DNA from: Pyrenopolyporus hunteri
Lineage: Eukaryota; Ascomycota; Sordariomycetes; Xylariales; Hypoxylaceae
Direction of reading: 5' to 3'
Assembly (NCBI GenBank): GCA_902806595.1
Contig: CADCXC010000038.1
Location: 1,116,001 to 1,180,000 of the forward strand
Length of the DNA: 64,000 nt
Shown: one piece after another, positions 37,804 through 49,446 of the stretch
Position numbering within the stretch: the stretch's first letter is position 1
Layout of the letters: every line of letters begins with the position of its first letter
The notes under the pieces: model-generated
Databases searched by the model: none
Told to the model about the DNA's origin: nothing
Seen by the model: only the letters and a program-made list of their open reading frames with translations
Program-made: the position numbers and the translations under genes

Positions 37804-40390
37804 ATGTCCTCCCACGCGGACTCTTCGCGCCATGATATGGCCGCTCCCGGTTTCGGTCAATCTTACGATCCCTTTGCCGGTCTGTCACGAAGCGCAGATG
37901 ACATAGACGAAGCATTAGACTTCGAAGATACGTATGATGGCTTGGGCGATCAGTTGGATGAGGCGGATGACGCCTTCAACGACGACACTTTTGGTGGCGG
38001 TTCCGGCGGAGTATCGCATGCACCCGTTGGCAAGGATTTTGATTTCTTCGGACAAACCGCCAAAGTTGCGAACGCCATGGAAGAGGAGCATCAGCGCTTC
38101 AGCCGTCAGCAGCCCGCTCCCCGATCAACGCAGGCTACCTCGACGCAAGCTCATAGCTCAGGATACGCCTATCAACCAGCCCCCAAACCTGCCAGAACCG
38201 GTTATGAAAAATACAAATCCACCGAACCAATTTCCGACCTCCAGGTTGACGCTTCGATATGGGGAGTTCAGCCAAAAAAGGCGGCTCCGACAGCCCCAGC
38301 GGCGGCTCCGACCCAGCCCCAGTCAACAGCACCGCCGGCGGGCCGCAAGATGATGAGTCTAGAGGAAGTCGAGGCGGCAATGCGAGCGCAGGCAAAGGCC
38401 CCAGCGCAGGCTCAGCAACCTCAACCTCAACCACAGCCTCAGCCTCCATCCCAGACCGTCGCCGAGCCTCAGGCACCGTTCCCACACGCCCATTATCCCC
38501 GCCAGGAACCTGTCGATTACCACCAGCAACAATTCGACAACCGTCAACCCCAAAGTTTCTATCCTACCGATACCCAGCAACTTGCGCAAGGTGTAACCCA
38601 CGGACACCCCATTTCAATCCTGCAACGGCCCTCTTCAAAGAGCATGCAACCCAGTGGTGGTGTACCGAGTTCCTTACCCCAGCAGCATCAACAACATCCT
38701 GTGGGTTTCCCGACGCAGATACTCCAGAATCCCAATCGCGTGCCTGGGGATGCTGCCGCTAGAATGAACATGCCGACGCATTCAGCTCATCGATCGCAGA
38801 ACTCGTTCACCCGTCCGCCGCAGGTCAATGCGAATCAGGCTCACTCACATTTAACTGACCAGGAGAAGGCGATCTTCCTCGAGGCTGAAGCGAGACGTGC
38901 TAAGCGGAACCACAAGATCCACGTGTTGTCAAAGGATAACGGACTTATGACACCCCAGGACAAGAGCTTCATCACTAGAATCCAACTTCAGCAGCTCGTC
39001 TCGGCTACCGGCGACCCTAGCGAACACGGAACCGACGCCGCCCTTGCAGAGGATTTCTACTACCAAGTCCTCAGCTCCTTACGAGCTGGACAGCGACCGA
39101 ATCCGAACCAGCCGTTGAACAACTTCGCCCAAACTTACCTCTTCCAGACCGGTACCCGCCACGGAGGTATGAGACGCCAAGGACGTGGCCCAGAGAATCA
39201 TATGCAACGCATGGAGCAACAGGTGCAACGCGCCGTCGAAGCCGCTAAGAATAAACCCAAGAACAAGCAACTCGTCATCGAAGGTAGCTTAGGAAAAATC
39301 TCGTTCAGCAACGCGAAGACGCCGAAGCCTTTGTTGAATATCAAGCGGACGGAAAGCAGCACCGAGGCCAACCGACCAGGTTCTAGCCATCGTTCGCATC
39401 CGACCGCCGGGGGCTCGGATAAGAAGGAGACGTTGAAAAATATTGAGAAGGTGTACCTGACACTGATGAAGATGGAGGATTTGGATCGCAATATGCCACC
39501 CCCTCCACCGAACGACGGCCCGGATCCGGACTCCGAACGACGATCTGAGCTGCAACAACAGATGCAACAGTTGAATGAGCAGCTGTGGAACGAGCTCAAA
39601 GTTCATGAGCCTATCGGTGCGACGTCTGTGCACCCTTTCATCGCCTTCTTATCCTACCCCAAGGGCAAGAAGGCCATCGGTCGCGTGTTCAACCATCTCA
39701 CCCTTGAACAGCAGACGACTATCCTAACCATTATCATCATACACCTTGATCAACTTGATGTGGTCAGGGGCGCGCAAGTTCAGACCGGGGAACCGATCAA
39801 TCTCAACGCCGCTACGCGTGAGAGTATTGAGCTATTCATTGTGGCAGTCATGCCAAGCCTCCTCCACCTCCTCGGAAAATCCGAGCTTCACATTGTCACC
39901 GGTGTGCTTGGGCTGATTACGCAAAACTTAAACGTGGATCTTGTTGCCCGAACTCGCATCGGCGTCTCGATGTTGACTATGATCCTCAGCAGAGCTGAGC
40001 TCGCCAAGCAAGCTGGCCAAGCTAATGAGCAATCTTGGCAACAATGGTAAGTCCATGGTGATGATTGTCCGGGTTTAATGAACTAACCGTTCGTCTAGGG
40101 TCGCAACGTTTAACCAGTTTTTTAACGCGTTAGAACCAACGCTCCCTAACATCTTCCCCGGTACGGTGGCGTCCGGAGAGGATATTTATGTGTGGCAATT
40201 CCTGGCTGCCATTGGCATAGGAGCCAGTCCCGAAGAACAGCAGCGGCTCGTCCTTGCCGTCAAGGATCGCGTCATGGATACCGTCAGCCTATCCAAGACT
40301 CTCCCGGCCGACATGGCGAAGAGACGCTTGGACAACGTGAACTTGTTCATGCGATCTATTGGTCTCGACGTGGAATTGTTGAATAACTAA
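37804..40390 (+). CDS. PAT1: PAT1-like mRNA decapping activator
   Basis: Predicted cytoplasmic P-body protein of about 844 aa that links deadenylated mRNA to decapping by binding the Lsm1-7 ring and Dcp2/Dhh1. Two exons: 37804-40046 and 40099-40390, with a 52-nt intron. The N-terminus is acidic (DDIDEALDFEDTYDGLGD) and is followed by long Gln/Pro-rich disordered segments including PQPQPQPQPPSQ. The conserved middle starts near residue 360 (HLTDQEKAIFLEAEARRAKR). Further on are DPSEHGTDAALAEDFYYQVL and QLVIEGSLGKISFSNAKTPK, a hallmark of Pat1. The C-terminal alpha-helical fold begins near IEKVYLTLMKMEDLDR and contains FIAFLSYPKGKKAIGRVFNH. Exon 2 completes the helices to VELLNN. Length fits fungal PAT1 (about 800 aa). 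Confidence 0.93.
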
Positions 40391-40970
40391 GCAACGCCAA
40401 ACGACGACAGGCTTAGTTTATTACGCAATCTCATCCAATTTGAACGGCGATTTGTATGGCCGGAAAAGGGGGGGCTAGAAGTAGGCACTAGATGGGCCTC
40501 TTCAACACTGCTGCTTCGTGCGGCTTGGTGAGGCGAAACCGGGCCCTCGAACGGATTCCTAATAGACGGAGGGACGCTCAGCGCATAGTATAAGGGTAAT
40601 GAATGATGGAATCTATCGGAATCCTCACGAGTTCATGATACCCGTTTGGCTAAGCGATAAGGTTGGGGGTGAAGTGGACCAGTTACGTGGTCGATGTCTA
40701 TAGACTCCTACGAGGAGTACATACACAGGTGTACTTATTGGCATGAAGGCGGAGGGTTATAATGCCTATTTTGCGCCACGACGATAGCTGAGCTTCGGGT
40801 CTTACCTAACGTGTCACTTCGGTACGTTGGCTCTAGTCCACGTGATAGGTATGGTAGAGTTGTTCATATTGCACAATACAGATGTGCTATAAAAGTAGCG
40901 AATAACGCCGAACCATGCAGTATTATCCCATCTAAAAACCCCTTTGGACGTGAAACCCGACCGACTTCCT
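40391..40970. other. Intergenic between convergent genes
   Basis: 580 bp shared 3' flank of PAT1 and the RNA polymerase III subunit gene. A GGGGGGG run lies at about 40467. No other feature seen. Confidence 0.55.
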
Positions 40971-42401
40971 TTATGATTCCTTGAACGCAACTGACTTGCC
41001 CCTTACGCCCTTTCTAACTGTAGGTGTAGTAGCCGGCCCAGCGGCAGTAGTGTCGACAACGGCTTTACCCTTCCCCTTGGCCACACCAACCTTCTTCACG
41101 GCTTCCGCGGGCGTCTGATTAATCACCTCAGCCTTAATCTGGACCTCATCGTCGCCTTGTTGCTTGACCTCCCCCTGCTGGGTATCCGTCACCCCACTAA
41201 CAACGCGGAGGAACTCGTCCTCGCGCCACTGCGCCTGGTACTTCTGCTGCTCCGGCGCCGCGTCGTGCTTGAGAGCGTTCGGCTTTCCTTTCTCCTTGCC
41301 CTTGCCCTTGACATCGTCCGTAGCAGCGGCCTTGGACCTGGCCCTCGCATACACGAGGTTGTGGTGGAACATGTTCCACGCGCGGTCGCTGTCCTCGTCC
41401 TCGTACCGGAGCCGCGTCCACGGCTCCATCTGCACCTTGCGCAGCCGCTCGATCATCGTGTCCACCGCCGCCTCCCCGCTCTCCGCGCCCCCCGCGCTCT
41501 TGATCGACATGTGGATCGCCTTGGCCGCGCTGGCGCCGCTCCCCGACGCTCCGCTGCCCGCGCCTTCTTTACCGGCTGCTCCTCCTGCTCCTCCTGCTGC
41601 GCCTGTGGCGGGGCCAGCGGCGCCGGTGCCTTCGCGGGGACGGCTTAGGCGCTCTTGCTCGGTGTACGCGTCGAGGTGGTGCAGTTGTGGACGTAGGTGG
41701 ACTAGCGATGTTACGGGGGTTAGGTGTAGTTGGTCTGGTATTGTTTAGAGCTTTTGTTAGCCATGAATGTAAAGAAGAGAAGCAGTTCTCGACAATTCAC
41801 ACATACCTCCCTTGAAAACGCCCACCATCCACCGACAATTGGTCTCCTTCTCCTGGGGGAGGTAGCCGCCCAGGGTCTGCGTCCTGAGCACCTTGTCCTG
41901 GCGCACGGCCTCGCTCCAATCCAGCATGCTCAGCTCGTGCTCCAGAGTATCCGGACGCTTGCCCGCGCCGCCACGCCCCCCCGCCGCCGCTCCTCCAGCC
42001 GCCGCTCTGGCCGGGACGCCGACGCCGAACCCGCCCGCGAGCCCGTGGGACCCGCCGTTCTTGGCGGCGACGCTGCGCGCCAGGGCGCTGCCCCAGCGCA
42101 GGCCCTTGTCGCGGTCGTAGTCGGCCTGGCCGTGGGCGATGGGCACGTCCACCTCGACGAAGCCGGACGCGTTCTTCAGCCGCACCTCGCTGATCTGCTT
42201 GTACGGGATGCGCACGGGGCCCTGCCGGTTCGGGTGCTGCAGCACGAGCAGCTTGCGGTTGTCGGGCAGGCGCGGGTTCGTGTACACGTTGTAGCTGGCG
42301 ACGACGGGGTCGGCGTCGGCGTCGTTGTCGCTGTCGATCTCGACGGCGCTGGGCTTGGTGGAGGGGCCCGTGTCGGTGTCGAGGTCCATTGCGGAGGACA
42401 T
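40971..42401 (-). CDS. RPC37: RNA polymerase III subunit RPC37/RPC5 (Sin-like family)
   Basis: Predicted nuclear subunit of RNA polymerase III, about 452 aa, which pairs with RPC53 in the TFIIF-like subcomplex for initiation, termination and reinitiation. Two exons: 42401-41807 and 41734-40971; splicing restores FKGDQLHLTPVTSLVHLRPQ. The N-terminus is acidic (MDLDTDTG, then DSDNDADADPVV) followed by the conserved ASYNVYTNPRLPDNRKLLVL, QHPNRQGPVRIPYKQIS and EVDVPIAHGQADYDRDKGLR. A Gly/Ala-rich insert separates this from DTLEHELSMLDWSEAVRQDK and VLRTQTLGGYLP, which belong to the family dimerisation region. The C-terminal third is low-complexity (Ala/Gly, then Lys-rich GKGKEKGK and KGKGKAV). The assignment rests on recalled family motifs. 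Confidence 0.85.
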
Positions 42402-44962
42402 GGCGACGGTTATGGCTGTTGGGTACGTGGGTTGCGATTAGGGTGGAGGGCTGGGTCGGCTGCTTAGTCTTCGAGTATAGGGGTATTTGTAGGGCTGTCT
42501 CCGGTTATTAAGGGCGTAGGCGAGTCAACTCATTTTTCTCTAAGAAAGCAATTACAATAAACGACTTAAGAATTGCGCAGGAAGAAATGAAGTCAGAAGG
42601 CAGAACAACTCTCGAGGTACCTGCATGCAACTTTTTTTGGCGGGGCACGCGCTTATCCGGTGGCGTAGGGCTTATCGCTCAGAGCTTTTTCAGGGTCAAA
42701 GTATTCTCGTACCAGAAATGCTCAGGTACTCCAGTATCACAGACTTTAACGACTTTAACATCTACCTCCTCTTAATCTATATAAGTTGGTACCTACCTAC
42801 ATAAAAGGCCTGTGATCGAATGCCGTGTATTCCGGATGAATACCAGTCTTCAAGATTTTATTCAAAGGCTATTTAAACCCAAGTTACTGTATAGGAACCT
42901 CGGCTTTTTCTTTTTCTTTTTTCTTTTCGAACCATGTGCACTCCCGCACAGTCGTAAATAAGATAACGCCTTCATCATGATTCGCATTCCGCCATAGTTT
43001 GCAAATCATGGCGTATGGAGCAACCCCAAATCGTAGGTTAGCTTTACGGTAAGCCTAAGTTATATAGTTGCTATGAGTGGTTACGAAGACGAGCATGTGC
43101 AGCACGTTGAGTTAAGTACCTAGAGAAGGACATATTTCTATCTCTTATACGTCCGCAGCCTGACGGTACCTATTATGAAGTTGTAGAATACCTCCATCAC
43201 ATTCTACGTTACTAGATACGTAGTGAGCTAGTTTACGGAATCAACATATTGGACCCGTCTCCCTTCGTCGGGTTATTAACCGATCATAATATGCCTACAT
43301 TTGGTAGGTAAAGTAATGGGTAAGGAAAGCTTAACTTTCGTATGATCTTTGGTTCATCACGGCCACATTTACATAGAACAATGTGCATTGTTCGATGTGG
43401 AATTGAGGTACGCGAATGTAATATCAACAATATGTCGACACGTTGGACCAATCGCGTCTCCCGTTCATAGGCTGGACGAAGTCTTAGAAACCGCCAAACC
43501 GCCATTCATTTTTATTCTACCGTATAGTGCGCGCACAGTGCGCCACACATCATTCTTAGCCACTAAAGCCACTATTAATTTAGGGCATTTAGCGCATATA
43601 CCACTGTAATCCAGCGCTGCTTACAGTGGTCAACCACTATATTTATTTCAAAATCTCGGGTTACACAAAGCGTAAGGTACGTAGCTACATAGGTACAACA
43701 TGGTAGCGCATGGGTACGGGGGTATAAGGTTACTTGGGTATACGTAGGTACGTACCTTAAGTCTTGTGTAACCCGAGATTTGAAAATAAATATAGTGATA
43801 GACCACTGTAGATAGCGCTGGATTATAGTGGTATATACGCTAAATGCCCTAAATTTATAGTGGTCGGAGGTACGGTACGGCGCACTATATGCCAAACTGT
43901 CTAGTAAAATAAAAATGAATGGCGGTTTGGCGGTTCTTTGGACTTCGACCAGGGTCGTTTAGCCTACCCGATACATACAACGTAGAAAGCAGATTTATCA
44001 GTCACCATACTACACGGCATTGGTGGTTTAGATTGATATTCAAATTACCCAAATAGGAATTTTCCACTTTCACCTTACGCATCATATGTCGATCACTCTT
44101 AAAAGTGTCTTAGATCTCGGATCTAGTTCTTGTCGAATAAGCTTCGAGTCTTAATCGGCGGTCTCGTCTATTGGGCCATTGGGAGATTTATCAAAACCAA
44201 TGGCTTGTAGCTAGCCTCCAATAGATATTATATTTCCCCCGTAAGAATAGCTACCGGCGCCATATGCTTCCAAAATTAGTCTCCGTGGCCGAATAGCTCA
44301 GCCCACTATAGAATCTTAAGATTACCAGCTGCTCTATGCTCAGAAATCAATCTAGGTGAGGAGTTAAGCGGCTTAAGTATTGTGTCGATCTTACCCTATT
44401 GACATTAATGGCTGCTTCTTGTTCTAGCAAAGCCCCGTTCCCCGACCCAGATGAGACTAGAAAAGATGAATGATTGCGTTGAAGTATACCTAATTGTTAT
44501 GTTAGAACAATCTCAATTGAGCAAGGAGTCCTGCTTTTAGACTACGCAGTGAAGTAGTCTAATCTCGCTGGTAAAACTCGTACAGCCGCATATCGCTTAT
44601 TTTCTGAAGGATATGGTACGTAGTAGTCAAATGTGAAGCGATGAGATCACACGAAACAATAGCTACGAGGCCGCATCATGCCTGGTTAATGTTTCAAATG
44701 CAGCCGCAAACTAGCTCCCAAGCTATTGGAATAGGATCTACAAACCCGCAACAAGCAACTCTTTACTGCGTGACCGGATCTCCGAACCTCAATTATAGCT
44801 GTAAAATTTTCGTGGTGGCCATCACTTATAAGTACTCGCGCGAAGGCTGTCGTCTGTGCTAAAACAATGGGAACTGCAGTAACGTCATCCTCCACCCCAG
44901 TCAAGGTATCTTATACTCTTCTACACTTATCTCTTTACCTCCTTATAGGATATATATTCAAG
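42402..44962. other. Intergenic, 2.6 kb, contains a foldback element
   Basis: No protein gene recognised. The main feature is the long inverted repeat annotated separately at about 43472-43955. A short hairpin (TAGACTAC ... GTAGTCTA) lies near 44538-44562. The 42900-42935 stretch is a T/C-rich run. The last 300 bases are the likely promoter of the hydrophobin gene, including an upstream in-frame ATG at 44867. Confidence 0.55.
43472..43955. repeat. Long inverted repeat (foldback/MITE-like element)
   Basis: Two arms of roughly 190-210 bp, about 43472-43685 and 43748-43955, are reverse complements with a few indels and substitutions; the spacer is about 60 bp. Matching landmarks are ACCGCCAAACCGCC (left) against GGCGGTTTGGCGGT (right), TTTAGGGCATTTAGCG against CGCTAAATGCCCTAAA, TCCAGCGCT against AGCGCTGGA, and TCTCGGGTTACACAA against TTGTGTAACCCGAGA. 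No transposase is encoded. It could be a foldback transposon, a MITE or a hairpin-RNA locus. I could not define a clear target-site duplication because similarity fades gradually at the outer edges (CGAAGTC / GACTTCG). Confidence 0.88.
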
Positions 44963-45964
44963 ATGCAGATCAAGGTTCTTCTCCCTGCTGTCCTCGCCGC
45001 CGTGGCCGCAGCTAGCCCGGTAGCAGGTCCGAACTACAAGACGTCCGCTCCGGTAGTCAACAGCCCAACAACCACTGAGAAAGCCCACTCACCCGTATCT
45101 ACCTCGCAAGCACAGTACCCCACGGTTGTTGAGAAGGGGAATCTCTCAACGTCCACTCCAGTAGCACAGTACCCAACTACCACCAAGAAAATCCAGTCTC
45201 CAGCTTCCACGAAGGCTCAATACCCTACCTCTACCCTGCAGACTCACTTCACAACAAGCTCGAGGACAGAGCAGCCTGCCAAGACTCAGGAAACTCAGCA
45301 ATCTACCACGACCGAGACAGCTAAGCACAAGAAGACCAAGCATGAAAAATCCAAGAATAAGAACAAGCACGAGAAGTCAACCAAGGAGAAGCACCGTTCC
45401 GCCGATGCTAAGAGAAACGAGTATCCCACCAAGTATCCGTCTGAATATACAGCAAACAAGCCTGCATCGACTTCTCAGTACCCAGCATGGCAGCCAACTA
45501 GCAGTTCTGCATCGAGCTCCCAGTCTCCGAGTGCTAGCCCCTCGTCCCGGGGTGGTCTCGCTGGTATCTGCCCTGGGACTGACACGGTATGTAGTATTAC
45601 GACTTCCTTCTTTCCCCTCATTGCGCTTTCACGTAGACTACCAGAAGAGTCTTATTAGAGGGTTTGGGATCAGGACGTGCAGGATACTTCAGCATTTCGC
45701 AGACAAACATTCACTGACCTCGTTACAGCCCCTTTGCTGCCAGGTCGACATAGACGGCATCATTGACCTTACCTGCGAGAGCCGTAAGTTGAGGGACCTC
45801 CTTTTTACAATTTATGTATCATTCGACTGACCAATCTCTTCATAGCTTCCCGCGATATCAACAGCATCGCAGAATTCACCGCTGTCTGCGCTGCAGCTGG
45901 CTTCACAGCAGAGTGCTGCGTCCTCCCCTTACTGGGTGATGCTCTTCTCTGCACTCAGGTTTGA
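44963..45964 (+). CDS. Class II hydrophobin with long Thr/Ser/Lys-rich N-terminal region
   Basis: Predicted secreted amphipathic surface protein, about 265 aa. Three exons: 44963-45586, 45729-45783 and 45846-45964. A signal peptide is clear (IKVLLPAVLAAVAAASPVAG). Residues ~20-130 are Thr/Ser-rich with four QYPT units (e.g. AQYPTTTKK). Residues ~130-165 are Lys/His-rich (KHKKTKHEKSKNKNKHEK), then a Ser-rich spacer. The hydrophobin domain begins at Cys203: cysteines at 203, 211, 212, 224, 241, 250, 251 and 262, spacing CX7CCX11CX16CX8CCX10C. All but the first interval match the class II consensus (X9 is usual there). ECCVLPLLGDALLC is a typical class II ending. An upstream in-frame ATG at 44867 would add 32 residues with another hydrophobic stretch; the chosen start gives the canonical signal peptide. 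Usual class II proteins are about 100 aa, so this is strongly extended. Confidence 0.9.
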
Positions 45965-48900
45965 ACGAGAGGGCCTCTTAAACCACGCTTATATCTGCAT
46001 TGGGGGAGCATTCACATATAGAAAGGTCGGCTTGGGGAATTCATAGACGTTTGCCGCTCGTATGCGGTAAAGCAACTCGCTGGGCTCGGTTCGACACATT
46101 TAATTCCGTAAATTTCTTCTGTCATCGACTCTTGGTCGACATATTTGACACTATTATTTACCCTTTACATATTTATTCCTATTAGTTTCTCTTCTGGACC
46201 GAAAATCGAGATTCCTTTAGATTCACGGACGGACTTACTTGCTTGTTTGCCTCGTTTTCAAGTATGTTGTGTCGTCGCACAATTCCTCCCCCTAACATTC
46301 GCTAGGCTATAATTGGAAGTTGCGAGAAGATAGCCGTTCGTGAGAGGCCCGTAGTCAGTACGGGACGTTTTCATCTATCTTCGAAAACAAGGGATCCGGG
46401 TAAAAACAGAACCTAGTTTTCCCCTGCGTCTGAGACGGAAATGATTCGCCTAAAAGCCCGGTCTAGACGTTGGTTCTCCTCGGGGCCGAGCGGCCAGGTA
46501 AGTAACATAGTTGGGTGCGCAGTGAACAGAACTACGGGCACGATAATTGGCCAACTTGTACGATGCCGCGAATCGCATTTTTCGAAATATAATATTGAGG
46601 ATCAACAAATACTTGGCCCCTGTAATTACGGGAGCCTCGCAGTAGTGTAAGCTGGGCGGGCACAGACCGTCACAGTGGTATTCATTACCTCTTCGTTCTC
46701 AGTATGAATCTGAAAAAAAAAAAAAAAAAAAAAACATCTACCTAATATGCACACTTATCTTCCACTGTAACTAAGGCAGGGAACGCGTATGTATAAGAAG
46801 TATCAACTCCACCGACATCATGCAGGGCAATGTGCCTCCCGTCGGGGGTTTAATTGTTTGCGTTGCATTCGAAGTAATACCATCATTCGGCGTTTAATAC
46901 GACCAACACCCCTTTTAAAAGGGGTTAAGTTAGAATTGTTATATGTATAGGTACCTACATGATATCTAGATTAGGTGCAAGATTCTTATATAGATTCCAC
47001 GAATTAGAATGCGTCTTCATGGTGGATATGAAGATACGGAAATTTGTTTTAAGAGTGGATGGAAATTTCACTAACAGTATCTTAATATTAGGTACTTCGA
47101 ATTCATGGTATGACTACTTGAAATATTGTATGAGGAAATAAAAAAGGGTTTATAAATATTGCTTATGAGTTTAACTCAGGGATATACTAGGTACTTGAAT
47201 TTTAACATTCGTCTTCTAGTTATATAGGGGGTTAAGAAAAAGAAATCTCTTAGGTAACGAATGAAACGTCACAAGCCTCAGTTTCATTTTAGTGCATGGT
47301 GTAGCTTGGCTTAGAGTTGAATATGGTTGTAAGTTCACTAAAGTGAAGTAACTTTTTATTACCTGTAGCGATTTGAACATTTTAGGGTAAGCTGAGTTTT
47401 CTATACGACTAGGTAAATACTAGAGGGGAGAACTCCTTTTCCCGGTTATAACCTGTGTTGATCCGCAAACATGTAAACGAGTTGCCTTGTAACTTCCGAC
47501 ATGAGGATCATTTGAATTCTAGAAAAGGTCGAAGCTAGCTGTCCCCCCATGAATATTCGAAGTATTGGCTTTTCGGTTAGAAAGCAGATCATCTTAGGGA
47601 GGCATTTCAGTCTAATCAGATGCCTGATACTTAGACTTTCGGCCTTACACTGCTAAAAGTCAGGAAATTAGGCCGTGCAATACTCTTGAAGTAAGGATAG
47701 GGGTGAGAATCTTAGGAGAACTCCCTGCCGAATACCCGCGTATATCTTGTAGTTGTCTTCGCTCGGATACCATAGTTTCAGTTTTCAGGGATGCCCTAAA
47801 AGGGGGCTTCGCCACCATGATTGCCAATTCAGAAAAACATGTATTAAAAATGTTCCTAGCTGCCTATAAGCGATATCGAACTTCATAATATCTTTCTAGG
47901 AGAGTTCCAAGACTTCTATTTGCCCGTTTCATGGGGCTCCCCTCAACTTCGGCGACCAAACCGGCTCTTTGGTCAACCGTGGTTTAGTTGCTAACATACT
48001 CTGTATTGGGAAATAGAGCCCGAGGCCGTCAGCTGTATGATGTATGTTTGCAGTCTACCCTTGCATGGTTGAGGTTGTTTTAAAGTGCTTCCTACAACGA
48101 CTTCGGTATTCATCATGTGGCGTTGCGACTCAGTGTAACCACATAGCCAGTCGTGGTAATCCTAGACAAACTCTTCGTATGAGCAGCGCAACGGAAAGAG
48201 TAGCAGTCCTAATATGCGTGTCCGAGCTAATTGGGTTAGAATTTGGATAGCTTGAGAGGTGGGACTCCCCACTACTAACCCGGCGGTTAGGAGCCGCGGG
48301 TTGAAGCCGAAGGGTGAGCCGTATTGGCGCTACCTGGAGATCCTGGTCGGCCTAGGGGCTGGCTCGGCCGGGTGTCGACAAACTTCCTCGGAGCAATGCG
48401 AACGGCAGATGGGGGTATCGTCAATATACATATGTATATAGTCATGGTATATCCATTGAATGGGGCTTTATACATACGTACGTTCGGGATGGCCAAGAAG
48501 ACGGAACCGTGATGATTGCTACTATGGATAGGGACTGTTGGTGACAAAAGACTCCTCGCTTGCATATGCGTTATAACAGATCCGGGTCATAACTACTCCA
48601 TACATATTCGCTAATTAGCATCGGCTTAGGTAGGCAGTGTTGTTTGTTTTATCATAGCCGATCGGGCCGTGACGGGCTCGTGAAAAGTTAACACGCGAGG
48701 CCGATCATGCGTTGGTATGTTCGCTTAGGTACATTTCCATGCTGGCTTGGTTACCTAGGTTTGGTTCACATCGTACCACCACTGCATATTGACCATTAGT
48801 AAACTGTTTATAAGTTCAATACTGCGCGTCGCCTCGGGTTACATACCTAACCTAGATAGTTAAACAACGACGACTTGGGTGATACTGAAAAGTCACAAGA

Positions 48901-49446
48901 GTAATTAGCATTATGTAAGGTGATGTTGTCTCAAGGGTTCTCAAGGGCTCGAGTGCCGAGGTAGGTATAGTCCAAGCTACACGTTTCGTTTTCCGGAACT
49001 CCTCTGTCTCTGCGCCTATCGGAGAAACTCAGAGATATCGTCCAGGACGTAGTGTTTCCACCCGCTCGACTTGGCGTTACTTGGGTTGAATCCTTTCATA
49101 TATGGTTCACGTTGTTGGTCTAACGAGGCAGAGGTAATTAAATAGGTCATTACGTGCCGCCCCATTTCTACTAAAAAAATGGCTCTCACTCTCTTCCACC
49201 CCCCTTGAATTAAAGAACAAAAAAGAAAAGAACAAAAAAAAAAAAACACGTGCCTGCGCTTAAGGTCGAGTGAGCTTTGTCCATTCAGATTCAGCCCCAT
49301 AATCAGTCGCTGTGCTCTTCGGGATCCCCTCGTTTTGCACCCTTGCCTCGAGCTATACTAATCAGGGCTAGCTACCACGACGTGTTTGTACCATCATCTC
49401 GTCTCATCCGGTGCGACAAGGCTCTTATTTCCACGTCAACATCATC
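45965..49446. other. AT-rich gene-poor intergenic, 3.5 kb
   Basis: No gene recognised. The stretch is visibly AT-richer than its neighbours, especially 46900-47420, and frames are short and broken. An A run of 22 lies at about 46711-46733. This could be old repeat DNA decayed by point mutation, but I could not align it to any element. Confidence 0.5.
46711..46733. repeat. Poly-A tract
   Basis: An uninterrupted run of about 22 A residues preceded by CTG. No flanking element with polyadenylated 3' end was recognised, so it may be a simple homopolymer or the tail of a decayed retroposed copy. Confidence 0.8.

Noticed and set aside
41157..42467. Plus-strand frames of 160-245 codons opposite the RPC37 gene
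   Set aside because: Shadows of the GC-rich minus-strand gene; products are Arg/Leu/Val-rich low-complexity sequence.
44538..44562. Short hairpin TAGACTAC...GTAGTCTA
   Set aside because: Only 8 bp of stem with no flanking T run or other element; likely chance in AT-rich DNA.
44867..44962. Upstream in-frame ATG for the hydrophobin
   Set aside because: It would place an extra hydrophobic segment ahead of a canonical signal peptide that begins at 44963; the downstream ATG fits a secreted protein better.
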